A DNA stretch of 64,000 nt from Enoplolaimus lenunculus (taxonomy: Eukaryota > Nematoda > Enoplea > Enoplida > Thoracostomopsidae). The notes under the pieces were generated by a model, which did no database searches, was not told where the DNA came from, and worked only from the letters and a program-made list of their open reading frames with translations. The translations under genes and the position numbers were made by a program. The first letter of the stretch is position 1. The number at the start of each line of letters is the position of its first letter. The DNA lies in NCBI GenBank assembly GCA_030248215.1, contig JASANG010002001.1, positions 26,306 through 90,305 on the forward strand, written 5' to 3'. This document shows positions 23,157-32,816 of the stretch, piece by piece.

Positions 23157-23464
23157 ATAAATTCATTGGGCTTTGAAAAATTTTAATGAAAATATAGCAG
23201 AAACTCCGAAATTTTTAAGATTTTAGATGAATTTCGTAATTTAAATTTTCATTTCGAACAATCGCAGTATATGTGTAATGAAAAATAGCGTGATATATAT
23301 GTCATTTACATCTAATTTTTGAGCATAAAAATAATAGAATTTCGGTGGAAACGGAAACGTGCGCCGATTTTTACCGGAATCAGAAACGGATATCCGGTTA
23401 CATCCTGGTAGGTTTACAAAAATTTGTTCCCCTACACAAAATGACTGCAGTCATCAAATAGGGT

Positions 23465-23677
23465 GGCACATGTAAAGATCAGGGGCGGAAAGTTTTTCTG
23501 TGGGACTACAATAGAGTAAGCTTAAGCTTTAGACTATTTTTTGCTTGGCTTAGGCTTAGGCTTAGGCTTAGGCTTAGGAATATGCTTTATTGTTACGCTT
23601 AGGTTTAGGCTTTTAGGCGTAAGCGTAGGCTTAGGATTATGCTTATAATACTGTTGCGCCCCTCTTTACATTGTCCA
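23465..23677 (+). mobile_element. TTAGGC MITE, subfamily 1
   Basis: GGCACATGTAAAGATCAGGG to GCCCCTCTTTACATTGTCC, with two runs of TTAGGC. Confidence 0.85.
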
Positions 23678-24229
23678 ATAGTTTCAGTATTAAATTTAGG
23701 CCTATGTTAATTCTTAGGCTTAGCGAAATGTTAAATAGAGAAACCAAACGCATTTTTGTATTAAATACACAGAAAATTTTGACTTTTGGAACCGCTAACC
23801 TCGAAACACCCAATTCATTCCCAAAACAAAATATTAACCATTGATCGCTTGAAATCAGCAAAATGAAACCTTTAATTAATACCCATAAGGGAAACTTTAA
23901 GCCAATAAAAACTTCAGTGTCCCTAACACTACCGCCTGAAAAATTACCTAGTGTACGCATGTTATTGTGGAAGTTGCATTAGTTCTTGCTGCTAAAAATT
24001 TAAACTTTAAAATTGAATTAAAGCACAATGTCGATCAAACATTTTGGGACCGATCGAAAGAGAACGGGGCGTATATGTGGGAATGGTTCCAGCCAATTTT
24101 GTGCTTTTTTCCTGTAAACGAAAAAACTAAACTGTCCTCAGCGAAAGAAAAAAATTGGTGTACCGTATTGTTTTGGTTGATGTTGCCCATATTGTAATCA
24201 ATTTCATTAATACACTTTTAAACTCATAG

Positions 24230-24622
24230 TAGAGTACAACCGGAAGTCTGCCTCCGGTTCCGGCTCCGGCAGAAAATTGGCCTCCGCCTCCGGCACCGGT
24301 AAAATTTTTGCCGGCAATTTTGGCAGTAAACTTTTGTATATAATTTTGGTAGTAAAGTTTTGTATAATTTTGCAAAATTTATCTGTTTAGCGTGTTTCGC
24401 TTTACTTTTGTCACAATTTTCAGGAAAGAATTTCCGAAATTTCGCCGAAAATTTGCGTGTAAAATCAAACAACCTAACAACATATTAACAGATATTGGCT
24501 AAAATTAACTAATTAAGCATCATTTTTACTACCTCATTTCTTCGCCTCAACTCCGGCACCTGGCAGGTTTTGTTGACCTCCGGCTCCAGCTCAGGGTATT
24601 TTTCACATCCGGTTGCACTCTG
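24230..24622. mobile_element. hAT-like MITE, GTGCAACCGG family
   Basis: TAGAGTACAACCGGAAGTCT to CACATCCGGTTGCACTCTG, with CTCCGGCTCCGG blocks near both ends. A shorter relative lies at about 800-895. Confidence 0.75.
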
Positions 24623-24680
24623 TTGATTAGGTAAAACGAGTAAATAACTATCACTACTTAACTTTCATCCCACAATCATC

Positions 24681-24896
24681 ATGACAACTATATTTGATCA
24701 TAATGCAATCATAAGTTGCACTGTGTTGCTATTAATTGTGTTGCAACTGCATGCTGCATGCAGTGATAAAGTTGCTTTCAACGTACTTGGCGAACAGGGA
24801 GCGAGTTGCTACGATGCGTGTCGAACGATGCAAGGATCATGCAATTTAGAACCGTTGATGGATACGCGGGACGAAGATTTGAGGAAAGAGTTTCAG
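24681..24896 (+). CDS. secreted Cys-rich protein, exon 1
   Basis: ATG at 24681 begins MTTIFDHNAIISCTVLLLIV, a signal peptide, then VLGEQGASCYDACRTMQGSC. Donor CAG/GTGAGA after 72 codons. A GTAGCCAG-family MITE (25031-25192) sits in the intron. Confidence 0.75.
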
Positions 24897-26118
24897 GTGA
24901 GAAAAATAGTCGCAGAACAGAAATTATGTATTGTATCGACAGAATATTTTCCAGTTAAAAACGGGTTTTCTTGGAGTACCACGATGAGGGGTAGATGGTA
25001 CTTATGTGATTCAGTTATCGTTTTATTCAGGCTCATAGCCAGCTCACTTTGCAATGGGGGCTCCACATTTTTCATGACAGGCATAAAGGAGTTTTTGACG
25101 ACTTACAAATAAGGTTGAAAATTTTCTAGTGGTTGTGTCAAAATATTTCCAGGGGAAGCTAAGCCCCTGGCCATCTGTGGCTACAGGGCCGGTTCTATCG
25201 CGCTTAAGCAAACAGAGCATTGATATTTTGAGTAATCAAATAGAGTAACAGTAGTTCGCTTCCTTTTGAGTAATCAAATAGAGTAACAGTAGTTCGCTTC
25301 CTAGAGATGATTTAGGCGACAACTAGCGTGTGCTTTAACTAAGCATTATGATGTCTTTTGCTTACTGATATCGTTTGCTCGAGCTGTCTTCTAATGATGA
25401 TGCAAATCCATTCTGACAGTTGCAAGCCCGTAGCAGCCCACCTTGCTAGGGGGGGCTAAAAAATTTTCAGTAGGGGCGTTTATAAGCCTATTTAATGACT
25501 TGCAAGCAAAGTTGAAAATTTTTTAGCAATTCAAAATTTTTTCCAGGGAGGGCTGAACGCCTGGCCCCTCTGCGCTACGAGATCGGACAGGTGGAGCTTT
25601 TGCCTGAAAACAATGCAAGTAAACCAGGGGGTTAAAAATATTGAACACAACAAGGCAAACATATCACTTTGACAAGATTCAATATATTTCGTTAAATCTG
25701 CTGTTGTTGTCCATCTGTTCTTTAAAACTGCCGCTCCACTACTTTGTGCTTCGGAAACTTTTTGGCTCATGCAAAGATTATGGGCGGAACGTTTTTCTGT
25801 GGGACTACTATTAATGAGTAAGCTTAAGCTTTAGACTAACATTTTTACTTGGCTTCGGCCAACGTTGTTATGTAGACATTTCAGTAAATGTTTCAGGAAC
25901 TGTCAATAGTTTGCGTGTACGACAAACGCCGCTGGTGGTCACGCGAGCAACCGTGTGTCGTCACAGACCCGTTGAATGGCAATTTTGGCCGCTGTCTTGG
26001 TTGGGCTGGACGGCCTAGTTTTTACGATTGCTCAGCGCGTCATCCTGGCGTCCGAAGGTTTTGCAAATGCAGTCGTAAACTGAGTTGTGGCGTTCTGGTT
26101 GATGCACCGTTTGCGTAA
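24681..26118 (+). CDS. small secreted cysteine-rich protein, two exons
   Basis: Exon 1 (24681-24896) starts with ATG and a signal peptide (hydrophobic core CTVLLLIVLQLHAAC). Exon 2 (25897-26118) follows in phase 0 and ends with TAA. The 145-residue product has cysteines in the order C-x3-C-x6-C in exon 1, then single cysteines and a final FCKC in exon 2. The pattern 'LGxxGxSCxxxC...C' with a late RRFCxC resembles a short cysteine-rich module that I recall from secreted proteins of many aquatic eukaryotes, also seen near the C-terminus of MGAT5-like enzymes; I know no function for it. Expected to be extracellular with three or more disulfides. Confidence 0.75.
25031..25192 (+). mobile_element. 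GTAGCCAG-family MITE
   Basis: GCTCATAGCCAGCTCACTTT to CCATCTGTGGCTACAGGGCC; in the intron of the Cys-rich gene. Confidence 0.78.
25218..25303 (+). repeat. 42-bp direct duplication
   Basis: GAGTAATCAAATAGAGTAAC plus AGTAGTTCGCTTCCT occurs twice in a row. Confidence 0.85.
25426..25582 (+). mobile_element. GTAGCCAG-family MITE
   Basis: GCCCGTAGCAGCCCACCTTG to CCCCTCTGCGCTACGAGATC; in the same intron as the previous copy. Confidence 0.78.
25763..25862 (+). mobile_element. TTAGGC MITE, subfamily 1, right part deleted
   Basis: GGCTCATGCAAAGATTATGG and the conserved 'GGAACGTTTTTCTGTGGGAC' block, then the body is cut short at CTTGGCTTCGGCCAACG. It lies about 35 bases before the acceptor of the Cys-rich gene's exon 2. 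Confidence 0.7.
25897..26118 (+). CDS. secreted Cys-rich protein, exon 2
   Basis: Acceptor AAATGTTTCAG in phase 0. Codes for ELSIVCVYDKRRWWSREQPC through PGVRRFCKCSRKLSCG and stop. The alternating cysteines continue the pattern of exon 1, which supports joining them. Confidence 0.78.
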   Translation, partial: ELSIVCVYDKRRWWSREQPCVVTDPLNGNFGRCLGWAGRPSFYDCSARHPGVRRFCKCSRKLSCGVLVDAPFA

Positions 26119-26230
26119 AGATCGATCATCGACAGATTTGAGAATTTTATATTAGGGTTGTAATTTTAAAAACATTTGAATGGCTGGAAATAGTAGTTTT
26201 AAAATTTAATGATGCAGGTAACAGAATGTA

Positions 26231-26236
26231 AATAAA
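26231..26236 (+). promoter_or_regulatory. poly(A) signal AATAAA of the Cys-rich gene
   Basis: AATAAA 113 bases after the stop codon at 26118, the first such hexamer downstream. Confidence 0.6.
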
Positions 26237-26566
26237 GCATACATTGAAAAACTGCTGGGAAACAAATATTAATTTGCGCTAATGTTTCTTAGTCCATCGG
26301 CAGTTTTGTAGTTCACACATGTCATTATGACATAGGTTTGCTTTACGCTTTAGGTTTACACTTGGGTTTATAGAATTAGGCTTAGGCATACGAATATGCT
26401 TATACTACTGTTACTGCTCGTTGCAATACATATGTTATTTTTGTGGGGAAAGGACTTGTCCAATACTACTGCTCATAATGTTCACTTGCACACCTATTGT
26501 TCACATAAATCAGCAAGTTTGGCCCATTTGAGCAGATCAGCTTCGAGTTCGGGTCGCTCGCTAAAC

Positions 26567-26790
26567 TGACCTGTAGCCAGCTCACCCTTGCTAGGGGGAT
26601 GCAAATTTTGGCCCACGTAAAGATTAGAGGCGGGAAGCGAATAAGCTTCAAATCAATTTTTGGTTTGGCTTTTTTGTTTCAACCGGTTAGGGTGGGGGCC
26701 AGTTTACGGGTAGTATGGGGGGTGGCTGCTCCGGCCCTGGCTACGAGCCAGCTAGCGGAGAGAGCATCTGCTAACCTCTGATCCTCCACG
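26567..26790 (+). mobile_element. GTAGCCAG fragment joined to a degenerate TTAGGC MITE
   Basis: GACCTGTAGCCAGCTCACCC at the left stops after GGGGGATGCAAATTTT, where a TTAGGC-type end GGCCCACGTAAAGATTAGAG begins. Confidence 0.5.
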
Positions 26791-26993
26791 TAAATACTTT
26801 TGGTTCGCCATTGCTAAGGGATCCAGGTGTTAGTTTGGAGTGGGAGCGGAGAACACAAGGCTCGACCCTGGAAATAATGCTTAAACTCAGTTTTCCAGAT
26901 TTTTCCGTCTAGGAATTACCGCGATTAAATAAACATGCTATAGATTTAGTATTCTTCGTTTTTAGTATTGTAATATAGACGTATCGTTATATT

Positions 26994-27055
26994 TTTACTG
27001 GTTCATGTTGATATTTTTACTGGTTCATATTGATATTTTTACTGGTTCATGTTGA
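26994..27055 (+). repeat. 22-bp tandem repeat, three copies
   Basis: TTTTTACTGGTTCATGTTGA plus TA, three times. Confidence 0.85.
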
Positions 27056-27637
27056 TATTATTGTATTTATAACAGATTGCATATAAAATTAAATAAAACG
27101 AAAACTTTTATGACAACCAATTATTTCTTAATTTAACCAGCTGTTTTTATGATGCAAGAACACCTTCATTCGATAATAATTCACAGGTTGCGTGCTAAAG
27201 TGCTTTTACTTGGACATACCTTTGAGTGTAGAATATTTACATTCTAGACTCATGCTTGTTCGGAAAGCTTTATCGCACATTCTTTGGACAGCGACCACGT
27301 AACAAACGGGTAGCAAATTAAAAACATTGTGGATAGATGAAAGAACACTGCGCACAGCTGTGCCGCAGACGCTGTTGACACTGCCGTGTAACAGTATGTT
27401 CTTTATGTTTAACTTGTTTACTCCACGATAACAATGATTAGACTAAAATCAATATTTATCCATATATTACAACAACTGCCACACAAGTGTTATTCTGTTC
27501 GCAAATACGCGATGATTTTAGGAATTATTGTGTTCACAATACGCGGGGACTTGAGGATTACTGTGTTCGCAGTACGCGGGGAGTTTACGATAGGTACGTT
27601 ATAAAAACTAAAATAGGCAACGTGGTAGCAATATTTG

Positions 27638-27837
27638 GGACCATGTAAAGATCAGGGGCGGAATGTCTTCTGTGGGAATAGAAACGATTAAGCTTAAACC
27701 TGAAGACTAATTTTTGTGTTGGCTTAGGCATAGGCTTAGGCTTAGGAGTATGCTCATTCTTACTTACGCTTACACTTATGGCGTAGGCTTAGGAATATGC
27801 TTATAATACTCTTCCGCCCACATTCTTTACATTGGCG
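27638..27837 (+). mobile_element. TTAGGC MITE, subfamily 1, with clean target duplication
   Basis: GGACCATGTAAAGATCAGGG to CACATTCTTTACATTGGC, flanked by a perfect 8-bp duplication AATATTTG. This copy helps set the ends of the family. Confidence 0.9.
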
Positions 27838-28401
27838 AATATTTGCAACCAGCGTCACCATATTGCTTCCAAATGTTACAATTATAAATCTTGTACAACG
27901 AGACGTAAACGAAATTATACAATCTTCTATTTTACAACTACATAATCAAAATACAACACATATTATTTGCAACCTAAATGAAACCTGTTACAACCGATAC
28001 CGTTAAACTACGCGTACTGCATTCCAGCTATAATATTTTGATATCACAGCGACAGCTCGATTATTCGAGGGTCGCATACTTCAAACATAGCGGATAATCA
28101 AAGAAACCGGCTGCGCCTATCACAAGAATACAAGCGCAGCCACATACAGTTTTCTTGGAACTCCACTGATAAGGTAAGTTGTACGTTATGCATGTGCGTT
28201 TAAGAAGTGTGACTAAAGTATGTACTTAACAAGTGTCATAGTAATATAAAACAACTTAATACATGCTACATAGTTTTTGTCAACAAGAAATTACACGTGT
28301 AAAGCCAAATTGACACAAAATGTTCTAAAAAGCAGGAGCATACACCAGGTTTTCACATGACTTTTAAATAAACCACACCGAAACTTTTGCTTGGCTGACG
28401 G

Positions 28402-28578
28402 CAATGGCGGATCCATGGGGGGCCCTACCACGGCCGTGGGCCCCCCAACAGCATCTCGATAAAAATTATATACCAATTTTATGGCAATAGATCGTCGTTT
28501 GTGTGTGGGTCAAAAACATGGTTATTGCCTGTGAAATTTTAGCCCCCACCCATTATGAGATCCTGGATCCGTCACTGG
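28402..28578 (+). mobile_element. GGATCC MITE, undivided
   Basis: CAATGGCGGATCCATGGGGG to TCCTGGATCCGTCACTG; flanks GGCTGACG and GGCTGAGA. Confidence 0.82.
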
Positions 28579-28959
28579 CTGAGAGACAAAAGAATCAAGT
28601 ATTGAACAGTTTGGGGTTGTGTGTAGCGCCTCGCATTCCGGGTACCAGCTTGTGAGCAGGGCCAGAGCAGAAATCTCCCATACCCCACATTTGGGAGGGT
28701 CCTAACCGGTTTTAAGAAAAATCGCCGAAGGCTTAAAATGCGTGTGGCTTCTCGTTCGCGAGTTTGGGCCCTTCGTCCTGGAGTTTTGGGTAAACCCCGA
28801 CACCTGTCTGCTACGGCACTGGCTGTGAGACAATGAAAACGCTATAATCTACAGGGTGTGACCGAATGTCCGTTTTCGGTAAATATACGGTGTCCATTTT
28901 CATTATAGAAATAACGGAAATTTTATGTTATTTTTATGCACAAAATTAGTTATACATTA

Positions 28960-29022
28960 TACTTAGGCTTAGGAATATGCTTATACTACTGTTGCGACCC
29001 TGTTCTATACATTGGCCAACAT
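28960..29022 (+). mobile_element. TTAGGC MITE fragment (right end)
   Basis: ACTTAGGCTTAGGAATATGC then CCCTGTTCTATACATTGGCC; the left part is missing. Confidence 0.7.
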
Positions 29023-29252
29023 TTGTAAAACTCGGTTGTGTTTGCAGCAGAATAAAACTTCTTTGAAACTTTTATATTTCAACATCTGTTTTCCGTTGCT
29101 GTTATTTTTGCTATCTTTTCATCATGCACAGGGTGGAAATGGAATTATAAAATACCGGAACCGGAAATTTTAACAATTACCGGAGTCGAAACGGGAAAAC
29201 AAAAAACACTTGTTACCAAAAAATTCATTTTAAAGCTATACGGCGCTGTACG

Positions 29253-29410
29253 GGCAAGCCTGTAGCGGCAGGGGCTCAGCCCCCCTACAATATTTTGGGC
29301 CCCTAGAAAGTTTTCAATATCGCTTGTAAATTATTGCAAACCCTTAAATGCCTGCCCCTTCTGAAAAATGTTTAACCCTCCCTAGCAAGTTGAGCTGGCT
29401 ACGGTCCTGC
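29253..29410 (-). mobile_element. GTAGCCAG-family MITE with target duplication
   Basis: AAGCCTGTAGCGGCAGGGGC to AGTTGAGCTGGCTACGGTCC, flanked by TGTACGGG and CGTACGGG (8 bp, one change), which places the family with hAT-like elements. Confidence 0.8.
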
Positions 29411-30464
29411 GTACGGGTGACGGACGGCGACGGATGTAGCGCAACCTTTACTAACATGCAAATCGACAATAATGCTTTGGAACAAGTCACTATGCCCAAA
29501 ATAAACAATGTAACAAAGGAACGTGTTGCGTCCAACTATCATGGATTGAATTAAAAACATATTCCAGTCCGTGACCGAAAAACAGCACGTCTATTGACGT
29601 AAACCAAACAACTTTACAACATATTACAGATATTGGCTAAGATAAACTAATTATCCAATTTCGCCTTTAGTCCGGCTCCGGCAAGTTTCGTGGACCTCCA
29701 GCTCCGGGACTTCGTCAACAGCTGGTCACAAACAAATATCACTACTAAACAGCGACCACAAGATTTTAATCTTGGGTCGCTTATATCAAAACTTTGTGGA
29801 TAATTAAACGAACTCAGGGTTTATTACCCTTTCTAGGGATATACCCCTTTTTCTCAACTTTTACTCCACAAGCATTCGCGTTTTAGTAATCCAGATCACA
29901 GCTTTCATAGTTCGGTTAAATTATTTGCCACACCATGTTTATTTGTGAAAAATTATCAATCGTTTTGTTTTTTGTCAGTTTTGTTTTAATGTTCACGAGA
30001 GCTGAAGTGTTTCATTTTTAAGTTGAAAGATTTGCTTTTTTTGGATACCTGTTGGTACAGTTTTGCCAGGGATTATAACCGGAATTGTAAGAATGTAAAG
30101 CTGAGAACATGAAACCAGCGAGAGTTTTGGTGCGCTTTTTGTGAACGCATCTCTGGTGTATATTCTGTATAATTGCAATATGTTTTTGTTGGGTTTTGGC
30201 GCCGTCCCGAATCGTTGGCAGCGCGCCAAATCAGTTATATGACAAGTTAACCAATCGTCTACTCGCAAAAAATGTAACACCGTTCGAATCGGCACTGCAA
30301 GCTGCATCGTATGATGCATAAATTTGTTCAAGTTTTTGTCAATTTTTTGGGTCCCAAGAGAGGGCCTCGGTAGGTTAAAAAAATCGAATTTTTACACCTT
30401 GTTCAATGGGGCTTTACATTTTTCAGTGACTTTGCAGAGCCGTAAATGTCGCTATTATGTGCAA

Positions 30465-31079
30465 GGGTCTTTTCGGTTATCCTCCGCTTAGCCGGAGTTT
30501 GCCCAAAAATGGTCGGATTTTAAAAAATTTTGTATATTTGAGCCTCTCATGATATGCCCTGATCATTTCACACCCAAATTTGAAATTAAAAATTCGATTT
30601 TTTAAGGACTCAAGGTCCCACCTTGGGACCTGAAAAATTTTTGTCAAAAAGTTACCCAAATTTTATACACTATTATGCGCAGCTTGAGTTGAATGGTGTT
30701 AACTTTTCCGCAATCAGTTTCCTGGTTAGCTAGTTATGGTCAAATAACTGATTTGGCGCGCTGTTAACAATCTGTGGCAGCGCCAAATCAGTTATTCGAC
30801 CATAATTCATTTGCCACTGATTAAGAAAACTTTAACACCATTCAACTCAGCTCTGCGAGCTGCGTCGAATGGTGTATAGTTTGACTAAAACTTTTTGACA
30901 AAAAATTTTGGGTCGCAAAGGGCACACCTTTTGGGCCTTAAAAATCGAATTTTTTAAAAATTCAAATTTGGGTCTGAAATGACTATGGTAGGTGACGAAA
31001 GCGCAAATATACAAAATTTTTTATAATGTGACCATTTTAGGACGAGCTCCGGTTGGGTTGAGGATAAGTGAAACGACCC
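30465..31079. mobile_element. fold-back element, 615 bp
   Basis: GGGTCTTTTCGGTTATCCTC to GTTGAGGATAAGTGAAACGA CCC, flanks ATGTGCAA and ATGGGCAA (8-bp target duplication with one change). The two halves pair over most of their length around about 30770. A related fragment lies at 30185-30330. Confidence 0.82.
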
Positions 31080-31491
31080 ATGGGCAAACCGCCTTTCAGT
31101 GGATTTGCCAATCATTAACGATTATGACTATAAACTACAACCAGCGGATCAATCTTGGTGAGAGAAAATGAAAATTTATTTAGAAACAAAACATAAAATT
31201 TCGCATATATAAAAGCATTGATTAGTTAAGAGCATGTAAAAGCGAACAAAGCGAACTAAAACATACCTAAAACAAAGCACTTATATAATGTGAGGAGTAA
31301 TCGCTGGGAATCCTTCAATTTGTCGCCCCCGTAACAGATCGGACAATTATTTTTCAAAGTGCGTCAACGCACGTCGCATTAAACGTCATCTACTTTTGAA
31401 CTGGATTACATTTGAATACTTAACTCAAACAATGGCCAAAGTATAAGAATATTTTCACTGCATTTTATGCCAGTTACTGCAAACGCCATTA

Positions 31492-31687
31492 AGGGTTGCG
31501 CTATACTTTACTGCGCTGGATGCCGCAGCGGCGTCGATCGCCACAGCGCGTCGCACGTCGACGCACGCCGATATACGTTGCTAGCAAAAAAAAACTGGCA
31601 AAATGTGTTTAATGACGGTGCGACAATGTTTAATAGACAAATTTATCGTGAGGCGGCCCGGCGTGTGGCGAGTATAGCACAGCCCTA
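31492..31687. mobile_element. GC-rich hAT-like MITE
   Basis: AGGGTTGCGCTATACTTTAC at the left and GGCGAGTATAGCACAGCCCT at the right, inverted to each other; GC-rich inside. Confidence 0.72.
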
Positions 31688-31901
31688 AGAGTCCAAAAAT
31701 TGGCTTTAATAGTTGTGACTTTCCGATTCAAATTTTGTTATATTGACTTAATCAATATATTAGTCCGCAATTCGCGAGATTAAAAACTTTCACATTAACC
31801 GTGTCGCCTATGAATGCGGTGTTGGCTCGTTTGATTAAAAACTATTAATGCGATTTCGTTTGTGCTCAAAAATATTCTTATGGTTAAAATATATTAACTG
31901 A

Positions 31902-32092
31902 AGATGGCGCTATATTTTTGTGACGTCCGGCGACGCCCGTCACCGTCCGGGGACGCCCGTCACCGTCCGGGGACGCCCGTCACCGTCCGGGGACGCCCGT
32001 CACCGTCCGGGGACGCCCGTCACCGTCCGGGGACGCCCGTCACCGTCCGGGGACGTCCATCGCCGCTCCACAAAACACTTGTAGCGCCACAT
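31902..32092. mobile_element. MITE whose core is a 21-bp minisatellite
   Basis: AGATGGCGCTATATTTTTGT at the left and AACACTTGTAGCGCCACATA at the right are roughly inverted. The core is the GC-rich tandem array at 31925-32055. Confidence 0.6.
31925..32055 (+). repeat. 21-bp GC-rich tandem repeat, six copies
   Basis: Unit GACGCCCGTCACCGTCCGGG plus one G, almost without change across copies, in contrast to the AT-rich surroundings. Confidence 0.92.
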
Positions 32093-32499
32093 AGCACAGC
32101 ATATCAATTTGTAAACAAAATTTTGTTGTTTTAGGGCGTCGTCCAGTGTCAAAAGGCGCCGCGCGACAAGTACAGCAAGGACGTCAACACGGTAGGGCAT
32201 TGGTGGGTCGTTTCCCCCCCAATTTTGGCTAATGCCCCCTAAATTGACTTGGTCTAAAAGTAAACAATCTTGAGTTGCAATTGTAACGGACTCCCCATAC
32301 ATTCTGCAAACTCCTTTGAGTACAGCGCCACGCTAATGCTATAAACGTAGGATTTTGAAAATAACAGCAGGTAGCATAGTTGTTGCCCTTGCGATATGAC
32401 GTCATGATATGCGTATAGATTTGATTTTGGTCTCTTTTGTTGCAAACGCCGGCTGAGACAAATATTCAAACGATTTGTAGGGATCTAACACCCTTACGG

Positions 32500-32505
32500 T
32501 TTATT
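32500..32505 (-). promoter_or_regulatory. poly(A) signal AATAAA (minus strand)
   Basis: AATAAA on the minus strand about 138 bases past the stop codon of the disordered-protein gene. Confidence 0.5.
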
Positions 32506-32642
32506 TAAAAATTAATCGCCAAAGAGATTATTCCTGATTGGGTCAGACATTGCATCGTTTTGATTTTGCATTACGTTTAATTGTGTAGCACTGAATTTTG
32601 TTTGTTTCAAAGTATAAAATAAAGTTAGCTTTTTGTTTAGAT

Positions 32643-32816
32643 TTAAAATAATCTGGTCCCGTACAAAGGTTGATATTTTGGCACAAACGGCGCCGTCATT
32701 AAATAATGGCCGTATTCGTGAGCGCGTTCTTCTAAGCGACAATTGAGCAACGCGGTTGAGGTCGATCGCATCAACGGTGTTGCGCTTGTGTACGAAGGAA
32801 ACACTACAGGGTCAGC
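32643..32816 (-). CDS. disordered-protein gene, last exon
   Basis: Acceptor TTTGTTCAG in phase 0, then ADPVVFPSYTSATPLMRSTS through PLYGTRLF and TAA at 32645-32643. The Tyr/Arg-rich composition continues that of exon 3. Another exon between 35968 and 32816 cannot be excluded. Confidence 0.7.
   Translation of the reverse strand, partial: ADPVVFPSYTSATPLMRSTSTALLNCRLEERAHEYGHYLMTAPFVPKYQPLYGTRLF

Larger units (their letters stand above)
22430..23407 (+). mobile_element. hAT-like element, host of two nested insertions
   Basis: Left end CAGGGTGTAAACGGATAGTG, right end CCGGTTACATCCTG, perfect 8-bp target duplication GTAGGTTT on both sides. The inside is interrupted by a TTAGGC MITE (22572-23156), which is itself interrupted by a TA-type MITE (22700-23089). 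Confidence 0.85.
26237..27637. other. intergenic, repeat remnants only
   Basis: Degenerate TTAGGC element at about 26310-26430, the joined fragments at 26567-26790 and the 22-bp tandem repeat near 27 kb. No exon recognised. Confidence 0.5.

Noticed and set aside
27797-28006. Possible exon with N-glycosylation-like motifs (FATSVTILLPNVTIINLVQR)
   Set aside because: Starts within a TTAGGC MITE; no acceptor or family match. It could be chance in AT-rich DNA.
29398-29554. Possible terminal exon (VTDGDGCSATFTNMQIDNNA to stop)
   Set aside because: The frame starts inside a GTAGCCAG MITE, its upstream extension lies in another repeat, and there is no acceptor between.
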